A DNA stretch of 24,885 nucleotides from Bacteroidales bacterium (lineage in GTDB: Bacteria; Bacteroidota; Bacteroidia; Bacteroidales; P3): NCBI GenBank assembly GCA_016296345.1, contig JAEDJL010000032.1:1-24885 (forward strand). Direction: 5' to 3'. Below the pieces are notes generated by a model that did not search any database, was not told the DNA's origin, and saw nothing but the letters and a program-made list of their open reading frames with translations. A program made the position numbers and the translations under genes. This document shows positions 7,455-14,949 of this stretch, in pieces. The first letter of the stretch is position 1. The number at the start of each line of letters is the position of its first letter.

Positions 7455-8009
7455 TTACTTAGCAGCCGCCTTACCTGCTTTCTTACGGATAACTTCTCCT
7501 TGGAATCTGATTCCCTTACCTTTGTATGGTTCAGGCTTACGCAAAGAACGAATCTTAGCAGCAACTTGTCCCAACAACTGTTTATCAATACTTGTCATTA
7601 TGATAAGAGGATCTTTTCCTTTCTCAGTTACTGTCTCACACTTTATTTCCTTTGGTAGTTCAAAGAAAATGTTATGAGAGTAACCCAAAGACAATTCCAA
7701 GATTTGACCTTGAACCTGAGCTTTGTAACCAACGCCCACAACGGCTTGAACTGTCTTAAATCCCTCGGATACTCCGTGAACCATGTTTGCAATCAAAGCT
7801 CTGTACAAACCATGAAGAGCTTTGTGTTGTTTTTGGTCAGTAGCTCTTGTGAGTACTATATGCTCATCTTGAACTGCCACACTGATTGCAGGATTTACTT
7901 TCTGTGTTAAGGTTCCAAGTTTTCCCTTAACTGTAACTACATTATCTCCATCTACCACTACTTCCACTCCCTTGGGTAGGCTTATCGGTAATTTTCCTAT
8001 TCTTGACAT
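7455..8009 (-). CDS. rplF: Large-subunit ribosomal protein uL6
   Basis: uL6 sits near the sarcin-ricin loop and the GTPase centre. The 184 aa contain two tandem uL6 domains. The start is MSRIGKLPISLPKGVEV and the signature near the end is KGKGIRFQGEVIRKKAGK. The gene has an unusually good Shine-Dalgarno site: AAGGAGG ends 7 nt before the ATG, fully inside the 19-nt gap after rpsH. Most genes in this cluster have none, so uL6 translation may start by a different route. Confidence 0.98.
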   Translation of the reverse strand: MSRIGKLPISLPKGVEVVVDGDNVVTVKGKLGTLTQKVNPAISVAVQDEHIVLTRATDQKQHKALHGLYRALIANMVHGVSEGFKTVQAVVGVGYKAQVQGQILELSLGYSHNIFFELPKEIKCETVTEKGKDPLIIMTSIDKQLLGQVAAKIRSLRKPEPYKGKGIRFQGEVIRKKAGKAAAK

Positions 8010-8028
8010 CTGTCTTCCTCCTTAAATT
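8010..8028 (-). promoter_or_regulatory. Strong Shine-Dalgarno site of rplF
   Basis: The minus strand reads AAGGAGG then seven bases (AAGACAG) then ATG. It is a seven-base match to the anti-Shine-Dalgarno end of 16S rRNA at ideal spacing. It lies between the rpsH stop and the rplF start, so it is not forced by coding. Confidence 0.85.
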
Positions 8029-8427
8029 TTAGCTAATGTAACAAATTACCTCTCCTCCAATATTCAAAGCTCTTGCTTCTTTATCTGTCATCAAACCCTT
8101 CGATGTTGAAATTATAGCGATACCCAAACCATTCAAAACTCTTGGCATATCTTCAACTCCGACATACTTTCTCAAACCGGGAGTACTCACACGCTTGATG
8201 TTGGTCATCGCAGGTTCTTTGGTCAATGGATGATACTTCAAAGCTATCTTTATTGTACTAGGGAAAGTTTCATCTTCGAACTTATAATTCAAAATATAAC
8301 CCTTGTCAAACAATATCTTGGTTATTTCTTTCTTGATTTTGGAAGCAGGTATCTCTACTACCTTATGTCTTGCCAATGAGGCATTCCTGATTCGCGTTAG
8401 ATAATCTGCTATTGGATCTGTAACCAT
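8029..8427 (-). CDS. rpsH: Small-subunit ribosomal protein uS8
   Basis: uS8 is a primary binder of the central 16S domain. In E. coli it also represses the spc operon. The 132 aa begin MVTDPIADYLTRIRNASLARH and end with the conserved segment GIAIISTSKGLMTDKEARALNIGGEVICYI; the Ser-Thr-Ser-Lys-Gly run is the rRNA-binding signature. It lies 35 nt after rpsN. Confidence 0.98.
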   Translation of the reverse strand: MVTDPIADYLTRIRNASLARHKVVEIPASKIKKEITKILFDKGYILNYKFEDETFPSTIKIALKYHPLTKEPAMTNIKRVSTPGLRKYVGVEDMPRVLNGLGIAIISTSKGLMTDKEARALNIGGEVICYIS

Positions 8428-8462
8428 TTTAATATTCTGTTTTAATTGTAACTGACTTTATC

Positions 8463-8732
8463 CTACCAACTTGCTTTCTTAACTCCGGGAATCAATCCTG
8501 CCAAAGCCATTTCTCTGAAATTGATTCTTGAAATTCCAAATTGACGCATATATCCCTTTGGTCTTCCTGTTAGTTTACATCTGTTGTGCAATCTTACCGG
8601 AGATGCATTACGAGGCAATCTTTGAAGTGCTTCATAATCTCCTGCTTCCAACAAAGCCTTACGCTTTGCAGCATATTTAGCAACCATTGCCTCTCTCTTA
8701 CGCTCACGCGCTTTCATTGATTCTTTTGCCAT
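8463..8732 (-). CDS. rpsN: Small-subunit ribosomal protein uS14 (zinc-free form)
   Basis: uS14 completes the 30S head near uS3, uS10 and uS19. The 89 aa are the longer zinc-free type; the zinc form is about 61 aa with four cysteines, whereas only one Cys is present here. Signature: HNRCKLTGRPKGYMRQFGI followed by NFREMALAGLIPGVKKASW. The start lies 3 nt from the rplE stop. Confidence 0.98.
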   Translation of the reverse strand: MAKESMKARERKREAMVAKYAAKRKALLEAGDYEALQRLPRNASPVRLHNRCKLTGRPKGYMRQFGISRINFREMALAGLIPGVKKASW

Positions 8733-8735
8733 AGC

Positions 8736-9299
8736 CTACAAATTGTTTTGATTCTTAAATGGAAAACCAAACGCCTTCAACAAAGACATTGCTTCTTTAT
8801 CTTCTCTTGCAGATGTAACAAAGGTAATATCCATTCCTTGAATGTTGTTTACCTTGTCAATATCTATTTCAGGGAATATGATTTGCTCTGTGATTCCGAA
8901 TGAGAAGTTTCCTCTTCCGTCAAAACCACTATCGCTTATTCCTCTGAAATCTCTTATTCTCGGGATTGAAGCAGAAAGCAATCTGTCCAAAAATTCATAC
9001 ATTCTGTCGCCTCTCAAAGTTACTCTCACTCCGATAGGCATACCTTTTCTCAACTTGAAATTGGAAATATCTTTTCTTGATCTTGTAGCGACAGCCTTCT
9101 GTCCTGTAATCAAAGTCATTTCTTCTATTCCTTTGTCTATGACTTTCTTGTCTGCCACAGCCAAACGACCCAAACCTTGATTTAAAGATATTTTTTCAAG
9201 ACGAGGAACCTGCATAACTGACTTATAGTTGTACTCCTTCATCAAAGCAGCAACTATTTCCTCTTTATATTTCTGTTTTAGTCTCGGTGTGTATCCCAT
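8736..9299 (-). CDS. rplE: Large-subunit ribosomal protein uL5
   Basis: uL5 forms the central protuberance with 5S rRNA and contacts P-site tRNA. The 187 aa begin MGYTPRLKQKYKEEIVAALM and hold KAVATRSRKDISNFKLRKG and IPRIRDFRGISDSGFDGRGN, both typical. The ATG overlaps the rplX stop by one base (TAATG), a termination-reinitiation arrangement. A GGGGAGG stretch lies about 10 nt upstream but falls in the last codons of rplX, so it may be coding chance. Confidence 0.98.
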   Translation of the reverse strand: MGYTPRLKQKYKEEIVAALMKEYNYKSVMQVPRLEKISLNQGLGRLAVADKKVIDKGIEEMTLITGQKAVATRSRKDISNFKLRKGMPIGVRVTLRGDRMYEFLDRLLSASIPRIRDFRGISDSGFDGRGNFSFGITEQIIFPEIDIDKVNNIQGMDITFVTSAREDKEAMSLLKAFGFPFKNQNNL

Positions 9300-9616
9300 T
9301 ACTTGATTACCTCCCCTGTTTTTTTAGAGTAACGCACTAATTTACTTGTCTTTTCGTCCAATCTCCTTCCAATTCTTGTTGCATTTCCCTTTGCATCTAC
9401 AACCATCAAATTAGAAATGTGGATTGGAGCTTCTTTTTCTACTATTCCCCCTTGTGTATTCTTAGGGTTTGGCTTGGTGTGTTTCTTTATCTTGTTCAAG
9501 CCTTCCACGATAGCACGGCTCTTTTCCGGATATACAACAAGTATCTTTCCTGTCTTACCTCTGTCATTTCCGGCAATCACCTTCACCGTATCACCTTTTT
9601 TTACATGCAATTTCAT
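9299..9616 (-). CDS. rplX: Large-subunit ribosomal protein uL24
   Basis: uL24 is one of the two initiators of 50S assembly and sits by the tunnel exit. The 105 aa start MKLHVKKGDTVKVIAGNDRGKTGKI, a KOW motif at residues ~6-33. GLNKIKKHTKPNPKNTQGG and APIHISNLMVVD follow in family order. Its stop codon shares one base with the rplE start. Confidence 0.98.
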   Translation of the reverse strand: MKLHVKKGDTVKVIAGNDRGKTGKILVVYPEKSRAIVEGLNKIKKHTKPNPKNTQGGIVEKEAPIHISNLMVVDAKGNATRIGRRLDEKTSKLVRYSKKTGEVIK

Positions 9617-9637
9617 CTTCTCTTCGTTTTTGCGTTA

Positions 9638-10006
9638 TTACAATACCTCAGGAGCTAACGAAACAATCTTCATAAACTGCTTTTCTCTCAACTCCCTTGC
9701 AACAGGACCAAAGATACGAGTTCCTCTCATTTCATCATTTGCGTTTAGCAAAACGCAAGCGTTGTCATCAAAACGAATATAAGATCCGTCCATTCTTCTA
9801 ACCTCTTTTTTCGTTCTGACAACTACTGCTTTAGACACAGAGCCTTTCTTCACATTTCCAGAAGGGAGTGCATCTTTAATCGCTACTACGATTTTGTCGC
9901 CTACGGACGCATATCTTCTCTTTGTGCCTCCAAGAACCCTTATGCACAAAGCGCTTTTCGCTCCGCTGTTATCTGCGACAACTAATCTTGTTTCTTGTTG
10001 TACCAT
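9638..10006 (-). CDS. rplN: Large-subunit ribosomal protein uL14
   Basis: uL14 lies at the subunit interface, where the silencing factor RsfS binds in other bacteria. The 122 aa equal the family length. They begin MVQQETRLVVADNSGAKSALC. The characteristic segment VVVRTKKEVRRMDGSYIRFDDNA is at ~70-92, and the end is RELREKQFMKIVSLAPEVL. Only 1 nt separates its start from the rpsQ stop. Confidence 0.99.
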   Translation of the reverse strand: MVQQETRLVVADNSGAKSALCIRVLGGTKRRYASVGDKIVVAIKDALPSGNVKKGSVSKAVVVRTKKEVRRMDGSYIRFDDNACVLLNANDEMRGTRIFGPVARELREKQFMKIVSLAPEVL

Positions 10007-10007
10007 T

Positions 10008-10262
10008 TTATTTAGCTCTTTCTATTATTTCGACTAATCTCCAACGTTTATTTTTACTCAAAGGTCTTGTCTCCATTATACGAACGGTATCACCTATTCC
10101 GCACTCATTCTTTTCATCATGAGCCATAAATTTGGTACTTCTTTTCACGAACTTACCATACTTAGGGTGCATAACCTTTCGTTCAACCATTACGCTGATG
10201 GACTTATTCATTTTATTGCTTACGACAATACCTATTCTTTCCTTTCTTAAATTTCTTTCCAT
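10008..10262 (-). CDS. rpsQ: Small-subunit ribosomal protein uS17
   Basis: uS17 is a primary 16S binder with an OB fold. The 84 aa show MERNLRKERIGIVVSNKMNKS, then VERKVMHPKYGKFVKRSTKF, then the signature GIGDTVRIMETRPLSKNKRW, and a short basic end. It sits between rpmC (17 nt) and rplN (1 nt), the standard order. Confidence 0.98.
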   Translation of the reverse strand: MERNLRKERIGIVVSNKMNKSISVMVERKVMHPKYGKFVKRSTKFMAHDEKNECGIGDTVRIMETRPLSKNKRWRLVEIIERAK

Positions 10263-10279
10263 ACCGCTAAGATTGCTTA

Positions 10280-10492
10280 TTATTTCTTCGCTGAATTATC
10301 TGCACTGAACTGACGCTTGCTTATCTCTGTATAAATTCTCGCAATGTTCCTGCGTGTCTTTTGTATAAGACTTGGATTATCTATCGGAGATACAGCATGA
10401 TTGATTTTCATCTTTGTCAGTTGTGTCTTCTCTGCTTCCAATCTTTCTTTCAACTCTTCAATCGAAAGATCTTTCAATCCGTTATTCTTCAT
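10280..10492 (-). CDS. rpmC: Large-subunit ribosomal protein uL29
   Basis: uL29 sits at the tunnel exit beside uL23, near the docking site of trigger factor and SRP. The 70 aa are slightly longer than the ~63 aa of E. coli because of a short tail after the second helix. Two long helices are visible: LSIEELKERLEAEKTQLTKM and NPSLIQKTRRNIARIYTEIS. The start MKNNGLKDLS is an ATG 22 nt after rplP. Confidence 0.97.
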   Translation of the reverse strand: MKNNGLKDLSIEELKERLEAEKTQLTKMKINHAVSPIDNPSLIQKTRRNIARIYTEISKRQFSADNSAKK

Positions 10493-10514
10493 TTCTCAAT
10501 ATTTTCTATTATGC

Positions 10515-10934
10515 CTACTCAGCGTAATCTCTTCTAACAACAAACTTGGTAACAACCGGCAATTTTTGTGCTGCCAATCTCATTGCCTCTTTGGCAACTT
10601 CCAAAGGAACACCTTCTGCCTCGAAAAGCATGGTGCCAGGTTTAACCTTAGCTACAAAATACTCCGGAGCACCTTTACCCTTACCCATACGAACCTCATT
10701 AGGTTTTTTGGTTATAGGTTTGTCAGGGAAAATTCTAATCCAAATCTGTCCTTCACGCTTCATATAACGTGTAACAGCTTGACGAGCTGCTTCTATCTGA
10801 CGTCCGGTAATGAATGAGGTTTCCAAAGACTTTATACCAAACGCACCAAATGCCAACTCGTGTCCTCTATGAGCAATTCCTTTAATTCTTCCCTTCTGTT
10901 GTTTTCTAAACTTAGTCTTTCTTGGCTGTAACAT
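10515..10934 (-). CDS. rplP: Large-subunit ribosomal protein uL16
   Basis: uL16 binds late to the 50S subunit and helps place A- and P-site tRNAs. The 139 aa start MLQPRKTKFRKQQKGRIKGI. The typical stretches ITGRQIEAARQAVTRYMKR (about 42-60) and FPDKPITKKPNEVRMGKGKG (about 69-88) are intact. The arginine within the latter region corresponds to the one hydroxylated in E. coli uL16; no claim is made about modification here. Confidence 0.98.
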   Translation of the reverse strand: MLQPRKTKFRKQQKGRIKGIAHRGHELAFGAFGIKSLETSFITGRQIEAARQAVTRYMKREGQIWIRIFPDKPITKKPNEVRMGKGKGAPEYFVAKVKPGTMLFEAEGVPLEVAKEAMRLAAQKLPVVTKFVVRRDYAE

Positions 10935-10962
10935 ATCCTTTACTTTTGACTATTATTAAAAC

Positions 10963-11691
10963 TTATTTTCTTCTTGCAGGACGTTGCATGGAACCACTCG
11001 GACGTCTCTGTCCCATTCTGCCATCTCGTGAATTTCCACCCACAGTCGAAGGCACCAACTCTCTCTTATTGTAAACCATACCCTTGCATATCCATACCTT
11101 AACGCCTATACGACCATAAGTAGTATGAGCTTCTGAATGTGCATAATCTATGTCGGCTCTCAAAGTGTGAAGAGGAGTTCTTCCTTCTTTGTAGTGTTCG
11201 GTTCTCGCCATTTCTGCTCCTCCTATACGACCGGATACAGAGATCTTTACTCCGTCTGCACCTGCTCTCATAGTAGAAGTGATAGCCATCTTTATAGCTC
11301 TTCTGTACGATACACGACCTTCAATTTGTCTTGCAACTGAAGAAGCAACCAAAACAGCATCCAACTCAGGACGTTTTACCTCAGATATATTTATCTGTAC
11401 TTCCTTGTCGGTTAGCTTTTTCAATTCTTCTTTCAACTTTTCAACTTCCTGACCGGCTTTACCGATAATCATACCGGGCTTTGCTGTATTGATTGTTACC
11501 GTAACCAACTTCAAGGTTCTCTCAATGTAAATCTTAGAAATCCCTGCTTTTGCCAAACGAACATTCAAATACTTTCTGATTTTATCGTCTTCAACCAATT
11601 TGGTCTCAAATCTTCTTCCGCCGTACCAGTTAGAATCCCAACCTCTGATGATTCCAAGTCTGTTTCCTATTGGATTCGTTTTTTGTCCCAT
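10963..11691 (-). CDS. rpsC: Small-subunit ribosomal protein uS3
   Basis: uS3 surrounds the mRNA entry with uS4 and uS5. The 242 aa begin MGQKTNPIGNRLGIIRGWDS. A type II KH domain spans about 40-110, with its GxxG loop in MIIGKAGQEVEKL. The C-terminal domain holds RISGRIGGAEMAR-like sequence (VSGRIGGAEMARTEHYKEGR) and GRIGVKVWICKG. The last ~25 residues are an Arg/Gly/Ser-rich tail ending QRPARRK. Confidence 0.98.
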   Translation of the reverse strand: MGQKTNPIGNRLGIIRGWDSNWYGGRRFETKLVEDDKIRKYLNVRLAKAGISKIYIERTLKLVTVTINTAKPGMIIGKAGQEVEKLKEELKKLTDKEVQINISEVKRPELDAVLVASSVARQIEGRVSYRRAIKMAITSTMRAGADGVKISVSGRIGGAEMARTEHYKEGRTPLHTLRADIDYAHSEAHTTYGRIGVKVWICKGMVYNKRELVPSTVGGNSRDGRMGQRRPSGSMQRPARRK

Positions 11692-11722
11692 CCGATTAAC
11701 TCTTTTTCTAATTTACAAACTA

Positions 11723-12160
11723 CTACTTTTCTGCATCAGTTGATTGAGCTGCAGACATTTTTTCTTCAACTCTGCTTCCCAACACGAGGGTTATATGATT
11801 AGATCTTTTTCTAATTCTATAACCTCTTCCTTGTGGTGCTGTACGAAGTCTTTTGAGTTGTCTTCCGCCATCAACGGTTATTTGTTTAACGTACAAATTG
11901 CTATCCTCAATTCTTTTACCTTCATTTTTTGCCTGCCAGTTGGCAATTGCAGAAAGCAAAAGTTTACGCAATTTCGGAGCAGACTCTCTACGACTGAACT
12001 GCAATATACCGAGTGCTTTCTCAACATCTACCCCTCTTATGGCATCAGCCATCAAACGCGTTTTTCTTGGAGAAGTCGGATTGTTCATCAGCTTTGCCAC
12101 ATACAGTGTTTTCTTTGCTTCTTTACGTGCTAAGGCACTTTCACGTTTTCTTTTTCCCAT
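11723..12160 (-). CDS. rplV: Large-subunit ribosomal protein uL22
   Basis: uL22 lines the exit tunnel with a long beta-hairpin that is a known site of macrolide-resistance changes. The 145 aa include the core SPRKTRLMADAIRGVDVEKAL and the hairpin GGRQLKRLRTAPQGRGYRI followed by RKRSNHITLVL. The N-terminus (MGKRKRESALARKEAKK) and the Ser/Ala/Glu tail (about 130-145) extend beyond the E. coli length of 110 aa. GGAG lies 9 nt before the ATG. Confidence 0.98.
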   Translation of the reverse strand: MGKRKRESALARKEAKKTLYVAKLMNNPTSPRKTRLMADAIRGVDVEKALGILQFSRRESAPKLRKLLLSAIANWQAKNEGKRIEDSNLYVKQITVDGGRQLKRLRTAPQGRGYRIRKRSNHITLVLGSRVEEKMSAAQSTDAEK

Positions 12161-12174
12161 TTCTGCACTCCTTT

Positions 12175-12453
12175 TTATTTCTTACCTTTATCTTTTTGAC
12201 CTGCATGGCCTCTGAAAATTCTTGTAGGGGCAAATTCTCCCAATTTGTGTCCTACCATATTTTCTGTGATATAAACAGGGATATGTTTATTTCCGTTGTG
12301 AACAGCGATAGTCAAACCCACGAAATCCGGAGAAATCATAGAAGCTCTTGACCATGTCTTTATGGTATTCTTATTATTCTGTTCCTGTGCGGCCAAAACT
12401 TTTCTCTCTAACTTATAATGAATATAAGGTCCTTTTTTTAATGAACGGCTCAT
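12175..12453 (-). CDS. rpsS: Small-subunit ribosomal protein uS19
   Basis: uS19 binds the 30S head with uS13 and contacts bridge B1a. The 92 aa equal the family length. They start MSRSLKKGPYIHYKLERKV. Conserved segments are IKTWSRASMISPDFVGLTI, VHNGNKHIPVYITENMVGHK and LGEFAPTRIFRGHAGQKDK. It lies 15 nt after the rplB stop and 14 nt ahead of rplV. Confidence 0.99.
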   Translation of the reverse strand: MSRSLKKGPYIHYKLERKVLAAQEQNNKNTIKTWSRASMISPDFVGLTIAVHNGNKHIPVYITENMVGHKLGEFAPTRIFRGHAGQKDKGKK

Positions 12454-12468
12454 CTATCTATGATTTAA

Positions 12469-13293
12469 TTATTTCTTACGTCTTTCAACTATGTATTTGC
12501 TTGATTGCTTCTTAGGAGATCTTGTCTTGTATCCCTTAGCTGGCATTCCCTTTCTTGAACGTGGGTGTCCTCCTGATTGACGACCTTCACCACCTCCCAT
12601 TGGGTGATCAACAGGGTTCATTACAACACCTCTTGTACGAGGTCTTCTGCCCAACCATCTTGATCTGCCGGCTTTTCCTGAAACTTCAAGGTTGTGTTCC
12701 ACATTTGAAACAATACCTACCGTAGCTCTGCAAGCCTGCAATATCATTCTTGTTTCTCCTGAAGGCATCTTTATGATTGCATACTTACCGTCTCTCGACA
12801 TAAGTTGTGCGTATGAACCTGCACTTCTGACCAATTTTGCACCTTGTCCGGGATTCAACTCTATGTTGTGAATCATAGTTCCGAAAGGTATATCACGAAG
12901 CAATAATGTATTACCAATTTCAGGGGCAACTCCTATACCTGACATAATAGTCTGACCGACTTTCAAACCGTGAGGAGCAACTATATATCTCTTTTCACCG
13001 TCAGCATAGCATACCAAGGCTATACGAGCAGTTCTGTTTGGGTCGTACTCAATAGTCTTTACAACAGCAGGTATTCCGTCTTTCTCTCTGCGGAAGTCGA
13101 TAAAACGATACAACTTCTTATGACCACCTCCGATATATCTCATGGTCATCTTACCTTGATTGTTTCTTCCACCGCTTTTTCTCTTACCGTAAACCAAAGA
13201 TTTTTCAGGTTTACTTGCTGTAATCTCCTCAAATGCGCTAATAACTTTGAAACGCTGTCCCGGTGTTGTCGGTTTTAATTTCTTTAAAGCCAT
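12469..13293 (-). CDS. rplB: Large-subunit ribosomal protein uL2
   Basis: uL2 is a core 50S protein near the peptidyl-transferase centre and is needed for subunit joining. The 274 aa begin MALKKLKPTTPGQRFKVISA. The RNA-binding OB-like half (GGGHKKLYRFIDFRREKDG at about 56-74) is followed by an SH3-like half. The conserved histidine near the catalytic centre is in NPVDHPMGGGEGRQ (about residue 227). A basic tail ends the protein. Confidence 0.99.
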   Translation of the reverse strand: MALKKLKPTTPGQRFKVISAFEEITASKPEKSLVYGKRKSGGRNNQGKMTMRYIGGGHKKLYRFIDFRREKDGIPAVVKTIEYDPNRTARIALVCYADGEKRYIVAPHGLKVGQTIMSGIGVAPEIGNTLLLRDIPFGTMIHNIELNPGQGAKLVRSAGSYAQLMSRDGKYAIIKMPSGETRMILQACRATVGIVSNVEHNLEVSGKAGRSRWLGRRPRTRGVVMNPVDHPMGGGEGRQSGGHPRSRKGMPAKGYKTRSPKKQSSKYIVERRKK

Positions 13294-13302
13294 CTCTATC
13301 TA

Positions 13303-13596
13303 TTAAATTTCGCTAAAAAAATCTATTGTATCACCTTCGGCTAACATCACGATAGCCTTCTTATACGCTGCTTTCTTGCCTTGAATGTATCCGGTTTTTG
13401 TAAATCTTGCTTTTCTCTTACCGGAGTAGTTCATGGTGTTCACTCTTTCAACTTTAACGCCATACAAATTCTCAACAGCGTTTCTAATCTCTATCTTATT
13501 TGCTCTTCTATCAACGATAAAGCCAAAACGATTCTGAAATTTTTCAGTCATCTTTGTGGCTTTCTCTGTTATGATAGGCTTTACAATAATATCCAT
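13303..13596 (-). CDS. rplW: Large-subunit ribosomal protein uL23
   Basis: uL23 forms the docking site for trigger factor and SRP at the tunnel exit. The 97 aa match the family. The opening is MDIIVKPIITEKATKMTEK, with the signature ANKIEIRNAVENLYGVKVERVNT at about 34-56. The glutamate that contacts trigger factor in E. coli (in the FEVEV segment) cannot be assigned securely by eye. It lies 9 nt ahead of rplB. Confidence 0.98.
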   Translation of the reverse strand: MDIIVKPIITEKATKMTEKFQNRFGFIVDRRANKIEIRNAVENLYGVKVERVNTMNYSGKRKARFTKTGYIQGKKAAYKKAIVMLAEGDTIDFFSEI

Positions 13597-13618
13597 CTTT
13601 CCTCTTTACTTTTATCAA

Positions 13619-14254
13619 TTAAGAATTTGCAAGCATTGCGTCCAACTCTTTAATCGCAGTTTCTGAAAAGACTAACTTGTTGGCTTTCAACAACTCGTAC
13701 GTATTTACAGACGCTGCGTTCATAACTCTGACATTCTTCAAGTTTCTAGCCGACAAAGTTACGAAATTTTTCGGATTTGTATCCAAAACGAACAAAGATT
13801 TTTTATCTTGCAAGTTCAACGAAGACAAAACTTTGAGCATATTCTTTGTCTTTGGCATATCAAATGAGAAGTCTTCAACAACCATTACGTTGTCTTCTTT
13901 CGACTTGTATGACAAAGCAGACAATCTTGCCAATCTCTTTACCTTCTTGTTCAATTTGAATCTGTAATCTCTTGGTCTTGGTCCGAAAACACGACCACCA
14001 CCCTTGATGGTAGGGCTGTTGGTATCACCTGCTCTTGCGCCGCCTGTTCCCTTTTGTCTTTTCAATTTTCTTGTAGAACCGGAAACTTCAGAACGTTCTT
14101 TTGACTTGTGAGTTCCTTGTCTTTGGTCTGCCAAGTATTGTTTAACAGCCAACCAAAGCACGTGATCGTTTGGCTCGGTGCCAAACAAAGCATCATCAAC
14201 AACTACCGTTCTGCCGGTATCGTTGCCCTCTATACTATAAACTCTTAACTCCAT
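13619..14254 (-). CDS. rplD: Large-subunit ribosomal protein uL4
   Basis: uL4 reaches into the exit tunnel; in gamma-proteobacteria it also attenuates the S10 operon. The 211 aa hold the tunnel loop STRKLKRQKGTGGARAG then GGGRVFGPRPRDYRFKLNKK at about 61-105, where macrolide-resistance changes occur elsewhere; it looks wild type. The gene overlaps rplC by 10 nt, so the ATG lies inside the last rplC codons and the two are probably coupled. Confidence 0.98.
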   Translation of the reverse strand: MELRVYSIEGNDTGRTVVVDDALFGTEPNDHVLWLAVKQYLADQRQGTHKSKERSEVSGSTRKLKRQKGTGGARAGDTNSPTIKGGGRVFGPRPRDYRFKLNKKVKRLARLSALSYKSKEDNVMVVEDFSFDMPKTKNMLKVLSSLNLQDKKSLFVLDTNPKNFVTLSARNLKNVRVMNAASVNTYELLKANKLVFSETAIKELDAMLANS

Positions 14255-14874
14255 CTCTCAAGTTTTAAAATAGAACCCTTAGGACCCGGAACAGATCCTT
14301 TTACTAATACTAAATTCTTCTCAGAAATCACTTTCAAAATCTGAAGGTTTTGAACTTTGACTCTGCGACCGCCTGTTCTACCTGCCATTCTCAATCCCTT
14401 GAATACTCTTGAAGGGTAAGAAGATGCACCAACAGAACCCGGAGCTCTCAATCTATCATGCTGACCGTGAGTCTTGTCTCCGACACCACCAAAGCCATGA
14501 CGTTTTACAACGCCTTGAAAACCTTTACCTTTTGAAATTCCGACAACGTCCACAAACTCTCCTTCTGAGAAAACCTCGCAGGTCAATACCTCACCGTAGC
14601 TTTTCTTTGCTCCCTCTTCAAAACGAGAGAACTCGGCAACGTATCTCTTCGGGGTAGTGTTTGCCTTGGCAAAATGCCCTCTCATCGGCTTTGTACAATT
14701 CTTTTCTTTCATCTCTTCAAACGCCAACTGGATAGCACTATATCCGTCTTTTTCAGGCGTTTTTACTTGTGTTACCACACAAGGACCGGCTTCTATAACC
14801 GTACACGGCATTTGTTTTCCGTCGGCATTATAGATACTGGTCATTCCGATCTTTTTTCCTATTAATCCTGACAT
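14245..14874 (-). CDS. rplC: Large-subunit ribosomal protein uL3
   Basis: uL3 is an early 50S assembly protein whose loop approaches the peptidyl-transferase centre. The 209 aa start MSGLIGKKIGMTSIYNADGK, and GISKGKGFQGVVKRHGFGG is conserved. In the loop, GASSYPSRVFKG replaces the E. coli GQNQTPGKVFKG, so the glutamine methylated by PrmB in E. coli is a serine here. Its ATG directly follows the TAG of a 13-codon ORF in the 75-nt gap after rpsJ. Confidence 0.98.
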   Translation of the reverse strand: MSGLIGKKIGMTSIYNADGKQMPCTVIEAGPCVVTQVKTPEKDGYSAIQLAFEEMKEKNCTKPMRGHFAKANTTPKRYVAEFSRFEEGAKKSYGEVLTCEVFSEGEFVDVVGISKGKGFQGVVKRHGFGGVGDKTHGQHDRLRAPGSVGASSYPSRVFKGLRMAGRTGGRRVKVQNLQILKVISEKNLVLVKGSVPGPKGSILKLERWS

Positions 14875-14949
14875 CTAATAATTGTTTTTGTTTTTCATCA
14901 GCTTATCTCTCGACATCGGCTGATATAAATTCCTTTTTAATGCTCTAAA
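14875..14949 (-). promoter_or_regulatory. Intercistronic rpsJ-rplC segment with short ORF and weak hairpin
   Basis: This 75-nt gap contains a 6-bp inverted repeat, ATCAGC and GCTGAT (14897-14902 and 14919-14924), with a 16-nt loop. From ATG 14916 a 13-codon ORF (MSRDKLMKNKNNY) runs to TAG 14875, which touches the rplC ATG. It could serve translational coupling or control of rplC. The sequence shows only the elements; function is a guess. Confidence 0.35.

Noticed and set aside
7427..7588. 54-codon N-terminal extension of uL18
   Set aside because: It would overlap rplF and is unrelated to uL18; the 117-aa form from ATG 7426 has the family length.
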